This document shows positions 1 to 23,190 of a stretch of 64,000 nucleotides of DNA, in pieces. Made by a program: the position numbers and the translations under genes. The stretch's first letter is position 1, and each line of letters starts with the position of its first letter. The stretch is from Pelodera strongyloides (lineage: Eukaryota; Nematoda; Chromadorea; Rhabditida; Rhabditidae), in NCBI GenBank assembly GCA_036852015.1, contig JAANDG010000667.1, positions 1 through 64,000 of the forward strand. Reading direction: 5' to 3'. The notes under the pieces are model-generated. The model did not search any database, was not told the DNA's origin, and saw only the letters and a program-made list of their open reading frames with translations.

Positions 1-2480
1 TCTAATCCCGACGGTGGTATGGTTACGAGCTCAAGACCACCGTCTAAATTTATGCAATATGCTAATTCGGATGGTGGTTTCGTCGGTCAGAGCGTCAACG
101 AGTTTATGCCATGCTTGACACGCACACAGATCAGGACTATATACCAAAGACTACAGACTACAGAGTAATTATCATAATGGTACATTCCTACAAGTATACA
201 ACTCAATCGTCTCAATTGGTTAACTGTAATTATACGCACACCGACCCTGACCACCACTACCAATTCCAATGTTGCCTGTTGCCATACACAATACGTATGA
301 GTGAAGAGTGAATGAGCGTATTCGCGCGCGAATTATACGAAAAAGTCATTAACGGTCTCCGTATTGTTGACGCCTAGGTTACCAAGTTACCATGAATCAG
401 AAAAAAATGAAGCGCATAACACATCATTTTCACCCGCACCAAACAAAGGAACTTGTTTTGTCTCGACTAATACATAAATTATTCTAGTTTACAAGTCACT
501 AGCCTAGCCGGTACTTAACTAAAACCTAAACCGAAAACCTAACCCACTGAGTCATCTCAGTCCTACCTACAACAACATTTTACCAGTCTCTGATACCGAA
601 ACTCTAGCTTTCCCTTCGAAAACCTACTTTTCCAACCCCCAAGCTCTAGTTCCAGTTTCAATAACAAAGAAAGACCCCGTCGAAACACATTGGGCTAAAA
701 ATTTATAAATTGATGTCATAGCGGTGCGGGCGCAATTCGCGCGTGAAAAAGAGGTGCGTATTAGAGGTAAGCGCGCACCCGCGCACAACCAACAACTCAG
801 AACCTGAGTTGAACGCAAGGACATTCTGGACACAAAAACAGTAACCCAACCCATTAATCAAAGTTTCATGGAAAGAAATTGCAGTCACATGGAATATGGA
901 ATCGTTTGTTTACAGTTTTAATACAGAAAATCATGAAACCAACACCAAAAACAGCAAAGACCAATACTGTATGTATAACGCATGCGGAATTTAGACGAAA
1001 CGAAATATGTCTTCGATAATAACCCCATAATTATATGCGGAATATTCAACCTAACAATGAAACATCATGGTTCTAATTCTAATAGCTAACCGATAAGAAA
1101 ATCATATAACAAACCCGAACCCCCCCCCCCTCTTATACTAGCCCTAGCGCAAATTCTCAATCCTCACTTTGAAGTGAATTTCAACCAAATTTGTAGCCTA
1201 GTCCTCTAAATTCCGTGGGAACCGGGCACTAGTTTTGCCTTATTGAGCAAGTTTATATAACTACAAATAAGATCCAATCCGATATAACACTTCAAGAAGA
1301 CAGCATACATAGTATAGTCAACTTCGTTACACACTTGATTACACCAAAAGAGATCCAAACATCCAAAAGAGACATTTTCACAGCTACTTATACCCTATAT
1401 GTACAAGTAGCATAGAAAGGAGAGAAAACTTGAATCCAACTAACAACAAGGTAACTAAATACCATCCCATATCATTGTAAATGTGAAGTGCGAAAACCAT
1501 ACCACCCTATGTAGAGGTGCCATCTCAATTCTACGCCACAACGACAACCCGAAGTACATACTTCACTACTTAACCTAACCCTTCGCTTCGCTTACATAAT
1601 AACATAATACAAACAGATCCATGACATAAGTACAGAAAATAGTTCGGTGTTGAGAGTTGAGTGGTCGGATCTTCTACCATTACTACCTTTATTTTCTAAC
1701 TTATAATACCGAACTTCTCAGAGTCCTCTTTTCATTACCAACTAACAAAACATATGTAATCATCAACATCACTACATCACGCTTAACAGTTTGAACCTAC
1801 TACCTATCCTACACATCATTTATATCTAGAAACTAGAAACGCAACTAACAACTTTCCCATGATTAACTACTTACCCACGTAAAGATGTCATGACGTTGTC
1901 AGATTGTGTACGCTATACGACCACCAAAGGATGACAATAATACGCCTGTGGATATTTATGGCACGATTTCATAAGAAGACCACTATCTACACTGAATTGA
2001 CTGTAAATTACCGTCAGGCACAGATTTATGGTGTTTTCGTGGATGGGCTCTTTTACCAGCGGCAAACTATATGGACTCAGTGTCTCAGTGGGCCTAGGCC
2101 AAGTACTACTGACACCTTAATACCAGAGCCTTACCAACGAACGCTAAGACCCATACCCATAAAACGCAATAAATTAAGAAACGTTATCAGTAAACAAACA
2201 TTTACGAGAAAATTCGATCTTTATGGTGGAAGAAATATGCTTGGGTAATCGCAAAATCAAACATATAAGATAGCAAATGCGATTTGGGTTATCAACAGAA
2301 GGTAGAATTATAATTACTTGATCTTGTATGCTCTACAATAATACAGTGATAGCAAACGTAAACGTTAAGTGTTCCATCAAATGTTCCATTTTATAAAGTT
2401 ACACGACCCAACGCCAAAACAACATAACAACACACATAGGCAATTTCACTAAATTTATGCAACTCGTGAAACATCATATC
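1..2480. other. No gene recognised
   Basis: AT-rich sequence without a convincing exon. The longest open frame (1904-2248, plus) has no recognisable domain and no supporting splice signals. A run of ten C residues lies near 1124. Positions 1-85 contain two loosely similar blocks with the motif ATGGTGGT or ACGGTGGT. Nothing else stands out. Confidence 0.5.
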
Positions 2481-2667
2481 TTATTATATAAAGGAGAAGA
2501 GTTTGTCACGGGTTTGTTTTTATGTGCACAACGAAAGCTGTTCATAAAGAAAATTCTTCGATCGAAAGAGCATACAAAATCTTTGCCTCTGGCGAGATTC
2601 GAACCAACAGTAGCACACAACCTCTCGATTCACAGTCTAATGCTCTACCAGTTGAGCTATGCTAGCT
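2481..2667 (-). repeat. SINE-like element, copy 1, tRNA-like head
   Basis: Read on the minus strand, 2585-2666 looks like a degenerate tRNA. It has an A-box-like stretch (TAGCTCAACTGGTAGAGCA), an anticodon-loop-like CTGTGAA and a B box (GGTTCGAATCTC). The two ends do not form a seven-pair acceptor stem and the variable region is too long, so this is more likely a SINE head than a working tRNA. The body (2481-2584) runs to a short TATATAAAG end. A second copy lies at 2872-3060. Confidence 0.6.
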
Positions 2668-2831
2668 TATTGGACGGGATCTGATAGGAGATAGAAGAGC
2701 AAGTGCAATAGCAAATTTGCATGACTTACAAAAACCTTGAAGTCCCGAGCCACATTATACGTTTCCACACAAACGTAAATGAACGACTTTTTACCTTTGT
2801 AGAAATTCCTTTTTTTTATAGGGTAATTCCT

Positions 2832-2871
2832 CCAGTCGGAGAAGAGCCCGTAGGGCTCTTCGAACGGCTGG
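2832..2871. repeat. GC hairpin, copy 1
   Basis: Inverted repeat with inner stem GAAGAGCCC/GGGCTCTTC around GTA, extended outward by CCAGTCG/CGGCTGG. It abuts SINE-like copy 2. The same hairpin, with one change in the outer stem, recurs at 3270-3309. Compact GC hairpins are conspicuous in this AT-rich setting. Confidence 0.7.
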
Positions 2872-3060
2872 TATTATATAAAGGAGAAGAGTTTGTCACG
2901 GGTTTGTTTTTATGTGCACAACGAAATCCCTTCATAAAGAAAAATCTTCGATCGAACGAGCACACAAAATCTTTGTCTCTGGCGAGATTCGAACCCACAG
3001 CAGCGCACAACCTCTCGATTCACAGTCCAACGCTCTACCGGTTGAGCTATGCTAGCTTAT
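2872..3060 (-). repeat. SINE-like element, copy 2, tRNA-like head
   Basis: Second copy of the element at 2481-2667, same orientation, with scattered substitutions along the whole length. The tRNA-like head lies at 2975-3056 on the minus strand, with A box, CTGTGAA loop and B box GGTTCGAATCTC. As in copy 1, acceptor-stem pairing is missing. Confidence 0.6.
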
Positions 3061-3269
3061 CACAAGAGTAACAATCTGCTCTACATAGAGCCCTTCAATG
3101 GCAAATTTGCATGCTAGCATTAGTCGAGTGGAGATCCAAACTGATTAGTATACGTTTCCACAATCAGAGACGTGTGAATGTAAGTGGCACGGAAGAGAAA
3201 GAGACGAGAGTTAACTTTTTACGTTTTAGAAATTCTAATAGGGAAACAATCGGCCGAAGGCCGATTCCT

Positions 3270-3309
3270 CCAGTTGGAGAAGAGCCCGTAGGGCTCTTCG
3301 AACGGCTGG
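3270..3309. repeat. GC hairpin, copy 2
   Basis: Near-identical to the hairpin at 2832-2871 (CCAGTTG in place of CCAGTCG). It is preceded by a second small palindrome, CGGCCGAAGGCCG. The pair brackets SINE-like copy 2 and adjacent sequence, which suggests a mobile or duplicated unit. Confidence 0.65.
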
Positions 3310-3411
3310 TCATATCATAATTAAATACCGTCGAAATCTATCAATCAAAACGTGAACAAATACCCAGCTTTCTATTTTTCCACAGGGTATATACTATTAC
3401 CCATAGTCCAC

Positions 3412-3412
3412 G

Positions 3413-3448
<36 letters not shown>
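3412..3448. repeat. (CA)n(TA)n microsatellite
   Basis: About six CA units followed by about twelve TA units. Confidence 0.9.
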
Positions 3449-4953
3449 AACAAAGTGCTGCCACGAGCAAAATACACTCAAATCTTGAACGGTAGGCAAC
3501 CCGTTACACTCACTCAAAGCTACCGAATAACCGAATTGAATATCTATACTTAACTCCATACTACATATATTATACCTTCGCATATACCCAGAGGGCCCAC
3601 TTAGCACCATTTCCAAACAAAAAAAACTACAAGGACCCTAAAAGGCAAAATAGCGACACCGGAATCTCGCGCAATCTACTACAAAACGTATTGCATTACG
3701 TGGTTGAATGGGGGCACTCAGGGGGTGCCAAAGGCAAGCATTAGAAAATAGAAAAAGACACTCGAGATGCCTATGCTTATATGCTATATTGCAAAAAATC
3801 TGATTTTATATGCGGAATAGCTAAATGGCACGGGCTACTTAACGAACTCTATGCGTAAAGTAAAACCAATTGATTTATAATTTACTAGACTTTACTATGC
3901 ATTTAAAATCTATTTTAAACCCATATGTTTGCTAGTTACTAGCCCATAGCAGAGTTCAAACTCAAACATATACATACGGTTCATTGTCTGTCCGTTGAAG
4001 GGTCTAAGGCCAGAAAGACGTTTTGTGTCTGGTGTGTAGCTGTGTGTTTATATATATACCCGTAGCGCAGCAGCGCCGATATCAAACAAGTAGCGTTCAC
4101 AATATAGTGCACCAAGTCAATCAGTCAATATTACCCTAACTGACCAACAATAAGAGCCAGTGCGAAATTGTGAGGAAAGTTCCAAGAACCAAAAAAGTCC
4201 ATTCAAAGAAAATAGGTTAGTTTAAAACTTCCGAGCTCCAGTAAGTTACTGATTATTTCCCTTTCGTTTCTACAAGGCCAGCGCCAGTCCACTAGTTCAG
4301 CCGCAGCCCCTAAATCCTAAGTAGTTTAAACTCAACATAAGGTGTGAGCTGCGAATGAAACGCTCAGTGTTTTTGTATATGGTCCTAGCCATATGAGACA
4401 AGGTCAGAAGTTCTACTCATATGCAAATTTGAGAGCAACTCACGCCGCGCGGGATATATTTGGGTAAAGGGAGGATTTATACGATCGGCCAAGTACCTTG
4501 GCTCCTGTGGCCGAATATTGAGGGTGACAATTGGTGGGTAATAGAAGTGGGAAATAAATGGGCGCATGAAAAAAAAACAAGAAACAAGAAGAGACGTAAG
4601 TTGTGAGCAGAAATGATAATGACTATGACTAATGAGACAATGCTTGTTTAAGAAGTAACGTAAATTTAATATTTGACTATATTTGGAGCATAAAATTAAT
4701 TAGTGATTCTAAAAAAATACTTTACTATATTCAACGCTGATGACATATGGGATTCAGAAAATCAAGAAGTGCGTGACTGGACTGAAGCCAGTATTGATAT
4801 AGTAAATCACCTTTAATGGGTAGTTTCCGACAGAAGTCAAGTGGAATACACGAAAAAGACAACATAAAAATAATGAACCTATATAGAAAGTACCCATGGA
4901 CGATGTACATCAAAAGATCAAAATAAATAAACGAAAAAGTAGTAGAAACTAAC
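3449..4953. other. No gene recognised
   Basis: No exon with good splice sites was found on either strand. Further exons of the ephrin-like gene should lie here or beyond position 1 on the minus strand, but I could not find the expected CPxY-type ephrin core motif. Confidence 0.4.
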
Positions 4954-5051
4954 TCTTTATTCGTTGAGTTCCAGTAGATGAAATGCTCCTTGGCCTCCAA
5001 ATTCATCACCAACGTGGAAACCAGCAAAAACAATGATAGCCGTCGCTGCAT
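4954..5051 (-). CDS. Ephrin-like secreted protein, first exon only
   Basis: The exon encodes 32 residues and ends in phase 2 before GTTAGT. The first 20 residues (MQRRLSLFLLVSTLVMNLEA) look like a signal peptide. They are followed by KEHFIYWNSTNK, which resembles the start of the ephrin domain, where a YWNS(T/S)N motif is characteristic. Ephrins are cell-surface ligands of Eph receptor tyrosine kinases and guide cell and axon movement. The start is supported by a splice-acceptor-like TTTCTTTAG three bases upstream. The rest of the ephrin domain is not visible in the window, so the first intron would be longer than 4.9 kb or the gene is incomplete. The frame stays open to 4731, but that continuation is not ephrin-like. 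The call rests on one short motif. Confidence 0.5.
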
Positions 5052-5054
5052 TCT

Positions 5055-5064
5055 CTAAAGAAAA
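5055..5064 (-). promoter_or_regulatory. Probable spliced-leader acceptor
   Basis: TTTTCTTTAG on the minus strand, leaving AGA before the ATG at 5051. In nematodes such acceptors directly in front of a start codon usually receive a trans-spliced leader. The strand, spacing and AT-rich upstream sequence fit. Confidence 0.5.
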
Positions 5065-5164
5065 TATTTATATTGTAAATAATGGAAAACCATCAGGAAG
5101 ATACATAGCAGAACAGTAAGCACAACAAGCCGCGGTAAAACAATATGAAAAGTAACAACAAATA

Positions 5165-5226
5165 GTTTAATATACTTTATTATTATTATAAGTATAAGTG
5201 GATAATAATAATAAAGTATATTAAAC
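5165..5226. repeat. Perfect AT-rich hairpin
   Basis: A 25-bp perfect stem of TTATTAT-rich sequence with a 12-base loop. It lies about 110 bases upstream of the ephrin-like start codon, so it could be in the promoter region or outron of that gene. Confidence 0.8.
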
Positions 5227-5580
5227 TGGTGAAAAGAAATTAACAAAAAGAAAATTTCATTTCACAAATTTGCGCTAAAATGCACCAATCAGGGATAAAA
5301 ACGGTCTCGTGCGTGCAATAGAGCGGAGGGAGGCGGGCCGACGGGAGAGTGGGCGGGACACCCGAGTAGAGGGCTGGCACCACTACGAAAAGAACTGTTA
5401 TTTAGGAAGGGTGGCGTTAGTAATAAAAAAATTATATATTTACAGAATCGAATTAGTTTTGCAGTGTTTTTATGATCTAAGAGTGAACAAATTTTAAATT
5501 ACCGACATTGCCAAGTAACTTCTATCGAAATTTTGACAGTAGGCTGCGTAAACTTTTCTTATAATTAGACTGAATAAAAC

Positions 5581-5751
5581 TTAAAGCGAAATGCTAGCCT
5601 CTTTGGAAAATTTGCATATGATAAGCAAATCCTATGTATCATATGCTAATTTTGTGCGATTGAAGTGGACGATCGTACAAAATTAGCATAGGATACATAG
5701 GATTTGTTTATCATTTGCAAATTTTCCAAAGGGGCTAGCATTTCGCTTTAA
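5581..5751. mobile_element. Palindromic MITE family A, copy 1 (171 bp)
   Basis: A near-perfect palindrome starting AGCGAAATGC and ending with its reverse complement, flanked on both sides by TTAA. The length including both TTAA sites is 171 bp, identical to the copies at 11708-11878 and 36962-37132. Each arm carries the octamer ATTTGCAT. No coding capacity. TTAA target duplication is the mark of piggyBac-type insertion, but the termini do not start with the CCC usual for piggyBac. Confidence 0.85.
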
Positions 5752-6825
5752 AGTAAAACACAAATGAGGAGACTAACCATAAGGGAATAACGAATACGAA
5801 ATCAGTATAAGTTTGAGTATGGAACATAAAAAATGATCCATGCGTCCATGTTGCAGTGCGTAACAGTAGTAAAGAAATTTGAAAGTGTGCATAACCGGTA
5901 TGTGCACGACGCTAGAAACCTTCCGCACTTGTTCCATGTACTTGATTGATTGTATGTGTGAATAAAGTAGTGATATATGTGAAACATGACCACATACAAG
6001 TGTTACAGTTACAGATGTCATGGAATGTACGAATTTGGACCACCCCTCCCACTTTGTGTACAAATGGTGATAAACTATTGCTTTTTAGTCGTGATTAACT
6101 AACTAACTCCATCTGGTGAGGCTGACTGTATTAGGTATATGTATATATTGAAGGGTTTACAAATTGTGTTTGCACTTCAAGCCCTAGGCAGCTACGACAC
6201 AAGCAGAAGCAGAACAGACGAACTCAAAGAAAACTAGTAGTAGGATTGCTTGATCATTTACCACCTCATCATCATTTGCCTGAAAATGTGCTGATATTCC
6301 CGGCATATTGAAGCGCATTTATGTTTCCACTAATGTCTCCATGGGACCACTTTTTGAATAAAAAACGGGTAATTAGCATACGTCAAACGGGCACTTATAT
6401 TCGAGAAACAGAGCTCTCGCTCTATTCTCAGTTCCTATTTTTCACTTTTTGGGTGCTTGGTAAGTGCTCTCGCAACGCATACAGTAGTCTACACAGGTTA
6501 CTGTAGTACTTTGTAAACCGGGGAATATTTTACTAGTGCGGGTAGCTAGCGTTGGTTACGGTTTAGGATTGAGCACTAAGGTTGTTTTGTGAAGACGATG
6601 TCCATAATTCAAGTGCCTTCCGAAACAACGATGATAAACATGAGTTGCAAATAACAGCTAATGCTAGTGGCTTCTGACTTCTGAGGCTTACTGATCAATT
6701 CAAAATTCAGGTCAAGTTAGGTAAGGAATAATAAGGTAATTAGAGGCTTCAAATGCTGTCTCCACAATTCTTGGGGAGCACCAAAGTCAATTCAGATCAG
6801 AAACAAAGCAAGTTCTCCACGTTGC
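5752..6825. other. Intergenic or 5' region of the ATPase gene
   Basis: About 1 kb between MITE A copy 1 and the ATPase start. No exon recognised. It should contain the ATPase promoter, but no motif could be assigned. Confidence 0.4.
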
Positions 6826-6827
6826 AG
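6819..6827 (+). promoter_or_regulatory. Possible splice or spliced-leader acceptor of the ATPase gene
   Basis: ACGTTGCAG ends 11 bases before the ATG at 6839. It is a possible acceptor for a leader or for a 5' untranslated exon. The pyrimidine tract is weak. Confidence 0.35.
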
Positions 6828-6838
6828 GCGACGTCAAA

Positions 6839-18423
<11,585 letters not shown>

Positions 18424-18445
18424 AATATGTTTTAAAGGAAGTTTT

Positions 18446-18451
18446 AATAAA
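18446..18451 (+). terminator. Polyadenylation signal of the ATPase gene
   Basis: AATAAA 22 bases after the TAA stop codon. A short 3' untranslated region is usual for nematode genes. The inverted duplication begins about 30 bases further on. Confidence 0.7.
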
Positions 18452-19779
18452 GTTTTGGATATTGCCTCTTTTCATATTACTTGTTACCAGGGGGAGCGGG
18501 TAGGGATAGCGTGTGGTAGGGGGTGAAACACGCGGCGAGAAGAGAAGCACGGCAGAATCAAATATCTGGATTATTGTTGCAAATACGGTAGTTTATAATG
18601 TAAAAACCGGATGTTGTACCGCTTTGAACGTCTTGAACGCTTTGAAAATTCAAATATGAGCCCAATCAATGTTACCCTCACGGTAGAATCAAACATCTGG
18701 ATTATTTGTTGCAAATACGGTAGTTTATGATGTAAAAACAGGATGTTCTACCGCTTTGAACTTCTTTAAAACGGCCGTTCAATCTATGCAAACTATATTC
18801 GCAGCAGGTACATAAACTCTAGCTGAAACGTATTTCGTTGCAACGTATGCAGTTTTGTTGCCCCGCTCGATCACTTGCAAACGTGCGGCCATTAATTAGA
18901 ATGCCAAAATTAGAATAACCACGAAAATAAAATTAGAATAGAAGAAAATTAGAATGAGTGGTAAACGCGCGATTATCGCAGTCGTATTTTCATACACATT
19001 ACAGTTACCCACTATTGACCACTGACCACCAGCCCTATGTAGAAACATATTCTTTATTGTTTTGTTTTCAATTCTTTAGATTTCCACGAATAATACATGT
19101 AAAACAGACCAACATGTCTCGTTTGGTTTTTGTGTTAACAAAGTTCAAAGTACAAACTACTCTCATAAGTGGAGTTTTAATACAGTTGTCCTTGAACATT
19201 GACTTAATTGTCTTTAAGCGCAATTGTCCGTTCTAATTGCCTTGTTTTCATTGATTCGGTGTCAGTTTGCTGACTTTTCTCCACCGGTATAGCACGTCGC
19301 TTCCCGTGTCAAATATTTACTGCTGATTTTTCTAATTTACGAAAGAATTCCTCTCTCTCACACATTTCTTTCTGAAGTTTCTTGTATAGGTTATTCAACT
19401 GTTCGGGACAAATTTTTATTCCGTTGTTTGTTTATATCTGCTATTTATTAATTATTGTGTGTGTACTTTGTTATAGATAGTATTATAAATGATGTTTAAA
19501 TTTCAGGTAAACAACCGACCAGGCGTCCAGGCCTTAGTTCACGTGCTGCATGTGAAACAGCTGTAGCAGCTACCGGATAGAACACAATCGTTGAACTTGA
19601 GAGGTACGATTGTCCCATTTTTAATGTTTTATCTTTTTTGCTAGAGAATGGTATTGAAGTTCTAATGTATTCAGTATGCATCTCACCAGAGAGCTAAATC
19701 AAGCTAATTCCAAAGTTTCTTTCTTATGGTAAACTTTTATCATGGAATATAATTTCAAGCTAATTGCTTATCCATTTAG

Positions 19780-19948
19780 ATCCGCGGCGGAACAACGCAC
19801 TTGCTGCGTATCTCTGTGTTCTCGACATGGATGCCGACCTTGACGACGAGGTGTCGAAGGAGCTGCAGGTGGATGACATCAACGACGTCGACGTCATAGA
19901 CCCCGACTCGCACAACATCACGGACAACGTCGAGATCCTGGATCTTCG
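19780..19948 (+). CDS. Exon-like acidic segment, unit 1
   Basis: Bounded by an acceptor (CCATTTAG) and a donor (GTGGGT). One frame is fully open and encodes an Asp-rich peptide with DMDADLDDEVSKELQVDD and DPDSHNITDNVEILDLR. A second copy follows at 21452-21590, and both recur inverted in the right arm (about 28210-28385 and 26395-26505). The other frames contain stops or look unnatural. I do not recognise the protein. It may be an exon of a gene carried by the duplicated unit or a non-coding relic with a conserved frame. Confidence 0.3.
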
Positions 19949-20039
19949 GTGGGTGTGTTAATAGAGTTGTAGCCCTACAGCTCCGTACTTTACACTGATC
20001 TTACCGACACATTGTTGCTTGGCCACCATCTCCCGCAGG

Positions 20040-20530
20040 TACCATACACCGTAACGTGCCTCTTGCGCCTTAGCTTAACATAGTGTGCCTTCTAGCTTGT
20101 TTCATTAGCGCGATTTCTTAGCTTACTTTTCCCATTTTTCTTAAGAGCTCAGTTCTTCACAAATCAACTAGCATATCTGTGATCTGATGCCCTAAGTAGA
20201 TCACGTATTGAAATGGGTACCACAATTGGTCGGGCCGGTCTACTCCGAGAGAGCAATTGAGGCCCCGTTTTATGACGTGCCCCCGCGTGGGCGCGCGCTA
20301 GAGCGCTCTCCGAATTGACCGGGTGACTCCGAGCGAGAAGCGATTTAGAGCCCGCTAGAGCGCGCGTTCTATTTGGGGCATTAGCTTGCACTTATGCTTT
20401 TTGATTTGTGAAGGACTAGGCTTTTAGGAGAAATGGGAAAAGTAAGCTACGAAATTGCGCTAAGGAAACACGCTAAAAGGCACATTATGGTAAGCGAAGG
20501 CACATGATGCACGTTACGATATATGCTACC
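20040..20530. repeat. GC-rich palindromic element within the left arm
   Basis: The ends match each other in inverted orientation (CGCGATTTCTTAGCTTACTTTTCCCAT-type sequence on both sides). The centre is rich in CGCGCTAGAGCGC. The equivalent in the right arm is 27370-27860. A 75-codon frame (20164-20391 minus; 27506-27733 plus) is intact in both arms with two amino-acid differences. Confidence 0.65.
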
Positions 20531-21451
20531 TATGGGACATGGTGGTACATCAATAATGTGTCGGTAAGATCATATAGATTGTTCACAGAATTCCTTTCGC
20601 ATACGCTTTATTCTTTTCCTAGATATAGTTAGATAAGTTGTCATATTTTTGGAATTTTTGATATATCCTCTTCTTCGATGTCTCGCTCTCTCTCACTCTC
20701 TCTCTCTCTCTTCTCTCTCTCTTCTTTCTCTCTTCTCTATCTCTCTTCTCTCTTATCATTACCGACCAATCGCTACAAACTATAAGGAGGGCCATATTCT
20801 TTTGTATTTGTTGCCTGGTGATTCTGGTGTGTCTCCTTTAAAATATGCAAAGCTTGAAAATTGAATATCTATTGATTTTTTTTAATTGATGCCAAAGACA
20901 ATGATACCACTTACCGTAATTGAGGTACTGCGAGCTGGAATTGGTATCTTATGCGAAATTTCCTTTTTTTTCGTTCTTTCAATTTAGGCACTAACTGTTG
21001 TGGGACGAGTTCGGCGGTGCGGCTTGACAAAATCGCTGGAGCGGCGGAAGAGTGCTTCGCGTGGTCAAGCCCTCGTTGCTGTTGCTGAAGAACATGGCCT
21101 TCCTTTGGCCATAAGTTGGCCATAAGTTGGAAACGCTGCTCGAAATGCTGGAGATGTGGCCATCGGGCATTTCTGTCCATGGAACGGACGTATGAAGAAC
21201 GCAGGATGACTGGTTCGTCCCTTTTGACAACTCTGGGATTAACACACGTGCAAACAACTCAAAATTGAGATCAACATACGTTCAAACATAGCTCAAAATT
21301 GTTGTACGGTATTTAATTGTACCAGAGAGCTAAATCAAGCTAATTCGCACCAGAGAGTTCGCTCCATTTCGCTAATTCGTTCGCTAATTCGCTCCATTTT
21401 TTCATGGAAGAAGATTGAAGAAGATTTCAAGCTAACTTGTTATCCATTTAG

Positions 21452-21590
21452 ATCGGTGGCGGAACAGTGTACTTGCTCTGTATCTCTGTGTTCTCGACAT
21501 GGATGCCGACCTTGACGACGAGGTGTCGAAGGAGCTGCAGGTGGATGACATCAACACGTCGATATCCTGGGCCACAACACGGACAACGTC
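21452..21590 (+). pseudogene. Exon-like acidic segment, unit 2
   Basis: Second copy of the segment at 19780-19948, nearly identical over its first 110 bases including the DMDADLDDEVSKELQVDD reading. It then loses the frame through a deletion near AACACGTCGATATC. The remainder is joined to a block (CATGGAACGAACATATGAAG) that also occurs at 21178-21197. Probably decayed. Confidence 0.35.
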
Positions 21591-23190
21591 GTGGACAAAT
21601 CGAGACATTTATGTCCATGGAACGAACATATGAAGAATGCAGGTTTGTTCTTTTGAGAACTTTGAGATCAACACACGTGGAAAAACAGAGCTCAAAATTG
21701 ATGTACGGTATTTAATTGCATCCTTGCCTGCCATTTATATTCTGCTGTTCTCATCAAGTTATTATTCCTCTAGCTAGCAAGTGTTCACATTTATTCACGG
21801 ATTTTACATTTCAGAAAAAAATGCTCGTTTCTGCTTTTGAGTCCGGGTATCTGTGGTGCTCCTGTACCCTTCGGTTCTCTGGCTCTGGCTCTGGCATCGT
21901 TTGATTCGGAGTCTCCTTGCACGCTTCGGCTACCCCGATCACGCCCGTTCCAAATGTGGGTTCACGTGCTTATTCTGGTTCCCTTGCTCCCGTAGGAAGA
22001 GTCGCCATTAGCAAGACTGTTTTGCGGAGGTTGCCTGTTCGTGATTTGGAAACCCGAACCTGAATCAGGTTTACATTGTTGTTTCATCGTTTTTTCTACT
22101 GTATCTCTTCGTAAGCTCTGGCTCCTTGGCGGCTTCCTTTTGATTTTACTTTTAAGCGGAAAATGTAGTAATCGCTAGAATTAATGATTTATTGCTTACA
22201 TTTTACTGAATATTTTAGGAGTGACGGTAGCGGGTACCTTGCGGAGCGCAAATGGCCCTGGGTGTTTACGGATTGCGCGGCGTCATCCATCTCGCTCTGA
22301 CACCCGCTTCCGCTCTGACACCCGCTTCCGCTCTGACACTCGTGTCCGCTCTGGCACCCGGTTCCGCTCTGACAACGGCTTTCTGTGGGCCCTAACGCCC
22401 GTAGTGTCTCTGTGGATCCGTTGCTTCACTTTCCCTTGCTACCCTAGCAAGACAAGAGGAGTCTTGCTACTCTAGCAAGACAAATTTTTTGCTCTGACCC
22501 TTTTGTGTTTGCCGATTTATGATCGATGTTGAATTGCGCTTAATCCCCCTTCAATAAATAAAGATTTCAAAGAAGGGGGATTGGTAAGCGTACAGTACAC
22601 TGACCGTACACGGGTTAAATTACCGGAGAATGATCTCTGTCCTCTGTGCTGTGGTGCACGAATTGTTTTGCCGCATTTTGGTTTTCGTGCTTATGTCGTA
22701 TGTTGTTCAATGGTCTGGTACTTTGATCCAATTACGGTATGTTCCTGGTACGTAAATCAAACGCAACCCTGAGCGAATTACTGTGGCTGAACTCATTGTG
22801 TATGAGAATTCCGTTGCATCAATTGATTTACAGTAGTTTGTCGTCGTGCTTCGCGATTGATTTTACTTATCAATGATCAAGGGTGTTGATTGTTGATGGA
22901 GTTTTTCACCGAATGTCTATGGAAGAATTTTGTATAGCGGCCGGTTTAATGACTCACTTTGGTCTGATTACAGTATATTCATTGGCCCGTAAATTAGCGC
23001 AATTCTACCCGAGATATGTACCGTGGCTGTAACTAGAGTGTATGAGAATTGTGGGTATTAACAGTGTGATTCGACGTATATTAGCTCAAGTGCTGGCTAG
23101 AAGCTGAATTTGGTGGACGCGCGTGACGTTCAGGGACATATTGTCACGGCGTTTTGAACGTGGAGGAGTTTAAAGCGATGTGACACATGT

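Larger units (their letters stand above)
18481..23190 (+). repeat. Left arm of a giant inverted duplication
   Basis: Matches the reverse complement of 24706-29740 in the same order along its length, with substitutions and indels. Matching landmarks: 18555-18780 with 29560-29735; 18785-19000 with 29400-29620; 20100-20500 with 27400-27790; 22190-22580 with 25420-25790. It begins at TTACCAGGGGGAG, just after the ATPase polyadenylation signal. Inside are two copies of an exon-like acidic segment, a GC-rich palindrome (20040-20530), a CT tract (20680-20760) and an 18-bp tandem repeat with unit core GACACCCGCTTCCGCTCT (22280-22372). No transposase or other known domain was recognised. Confidence 0.85.

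Noticed and set aside
1904..2248. 114-codon plus-strand frame as a gene
   Set aside because: No recognisable domain, no splice or promoter support, and length is not exceptional.
2585..3056. Two functional tRNA-His genes
   Set aside because: The loop reads GTG, but the anticodon stem has a mismatch, the acceptor stem is absent and the variable region is too long.
4731..4953. Unspliced continuation of the ephrin-like frame
   Set aside because: The continuation is AT-rich and hydrophobic without ephrin features, and a donor-like GTTAGT ends the exon at 4954.
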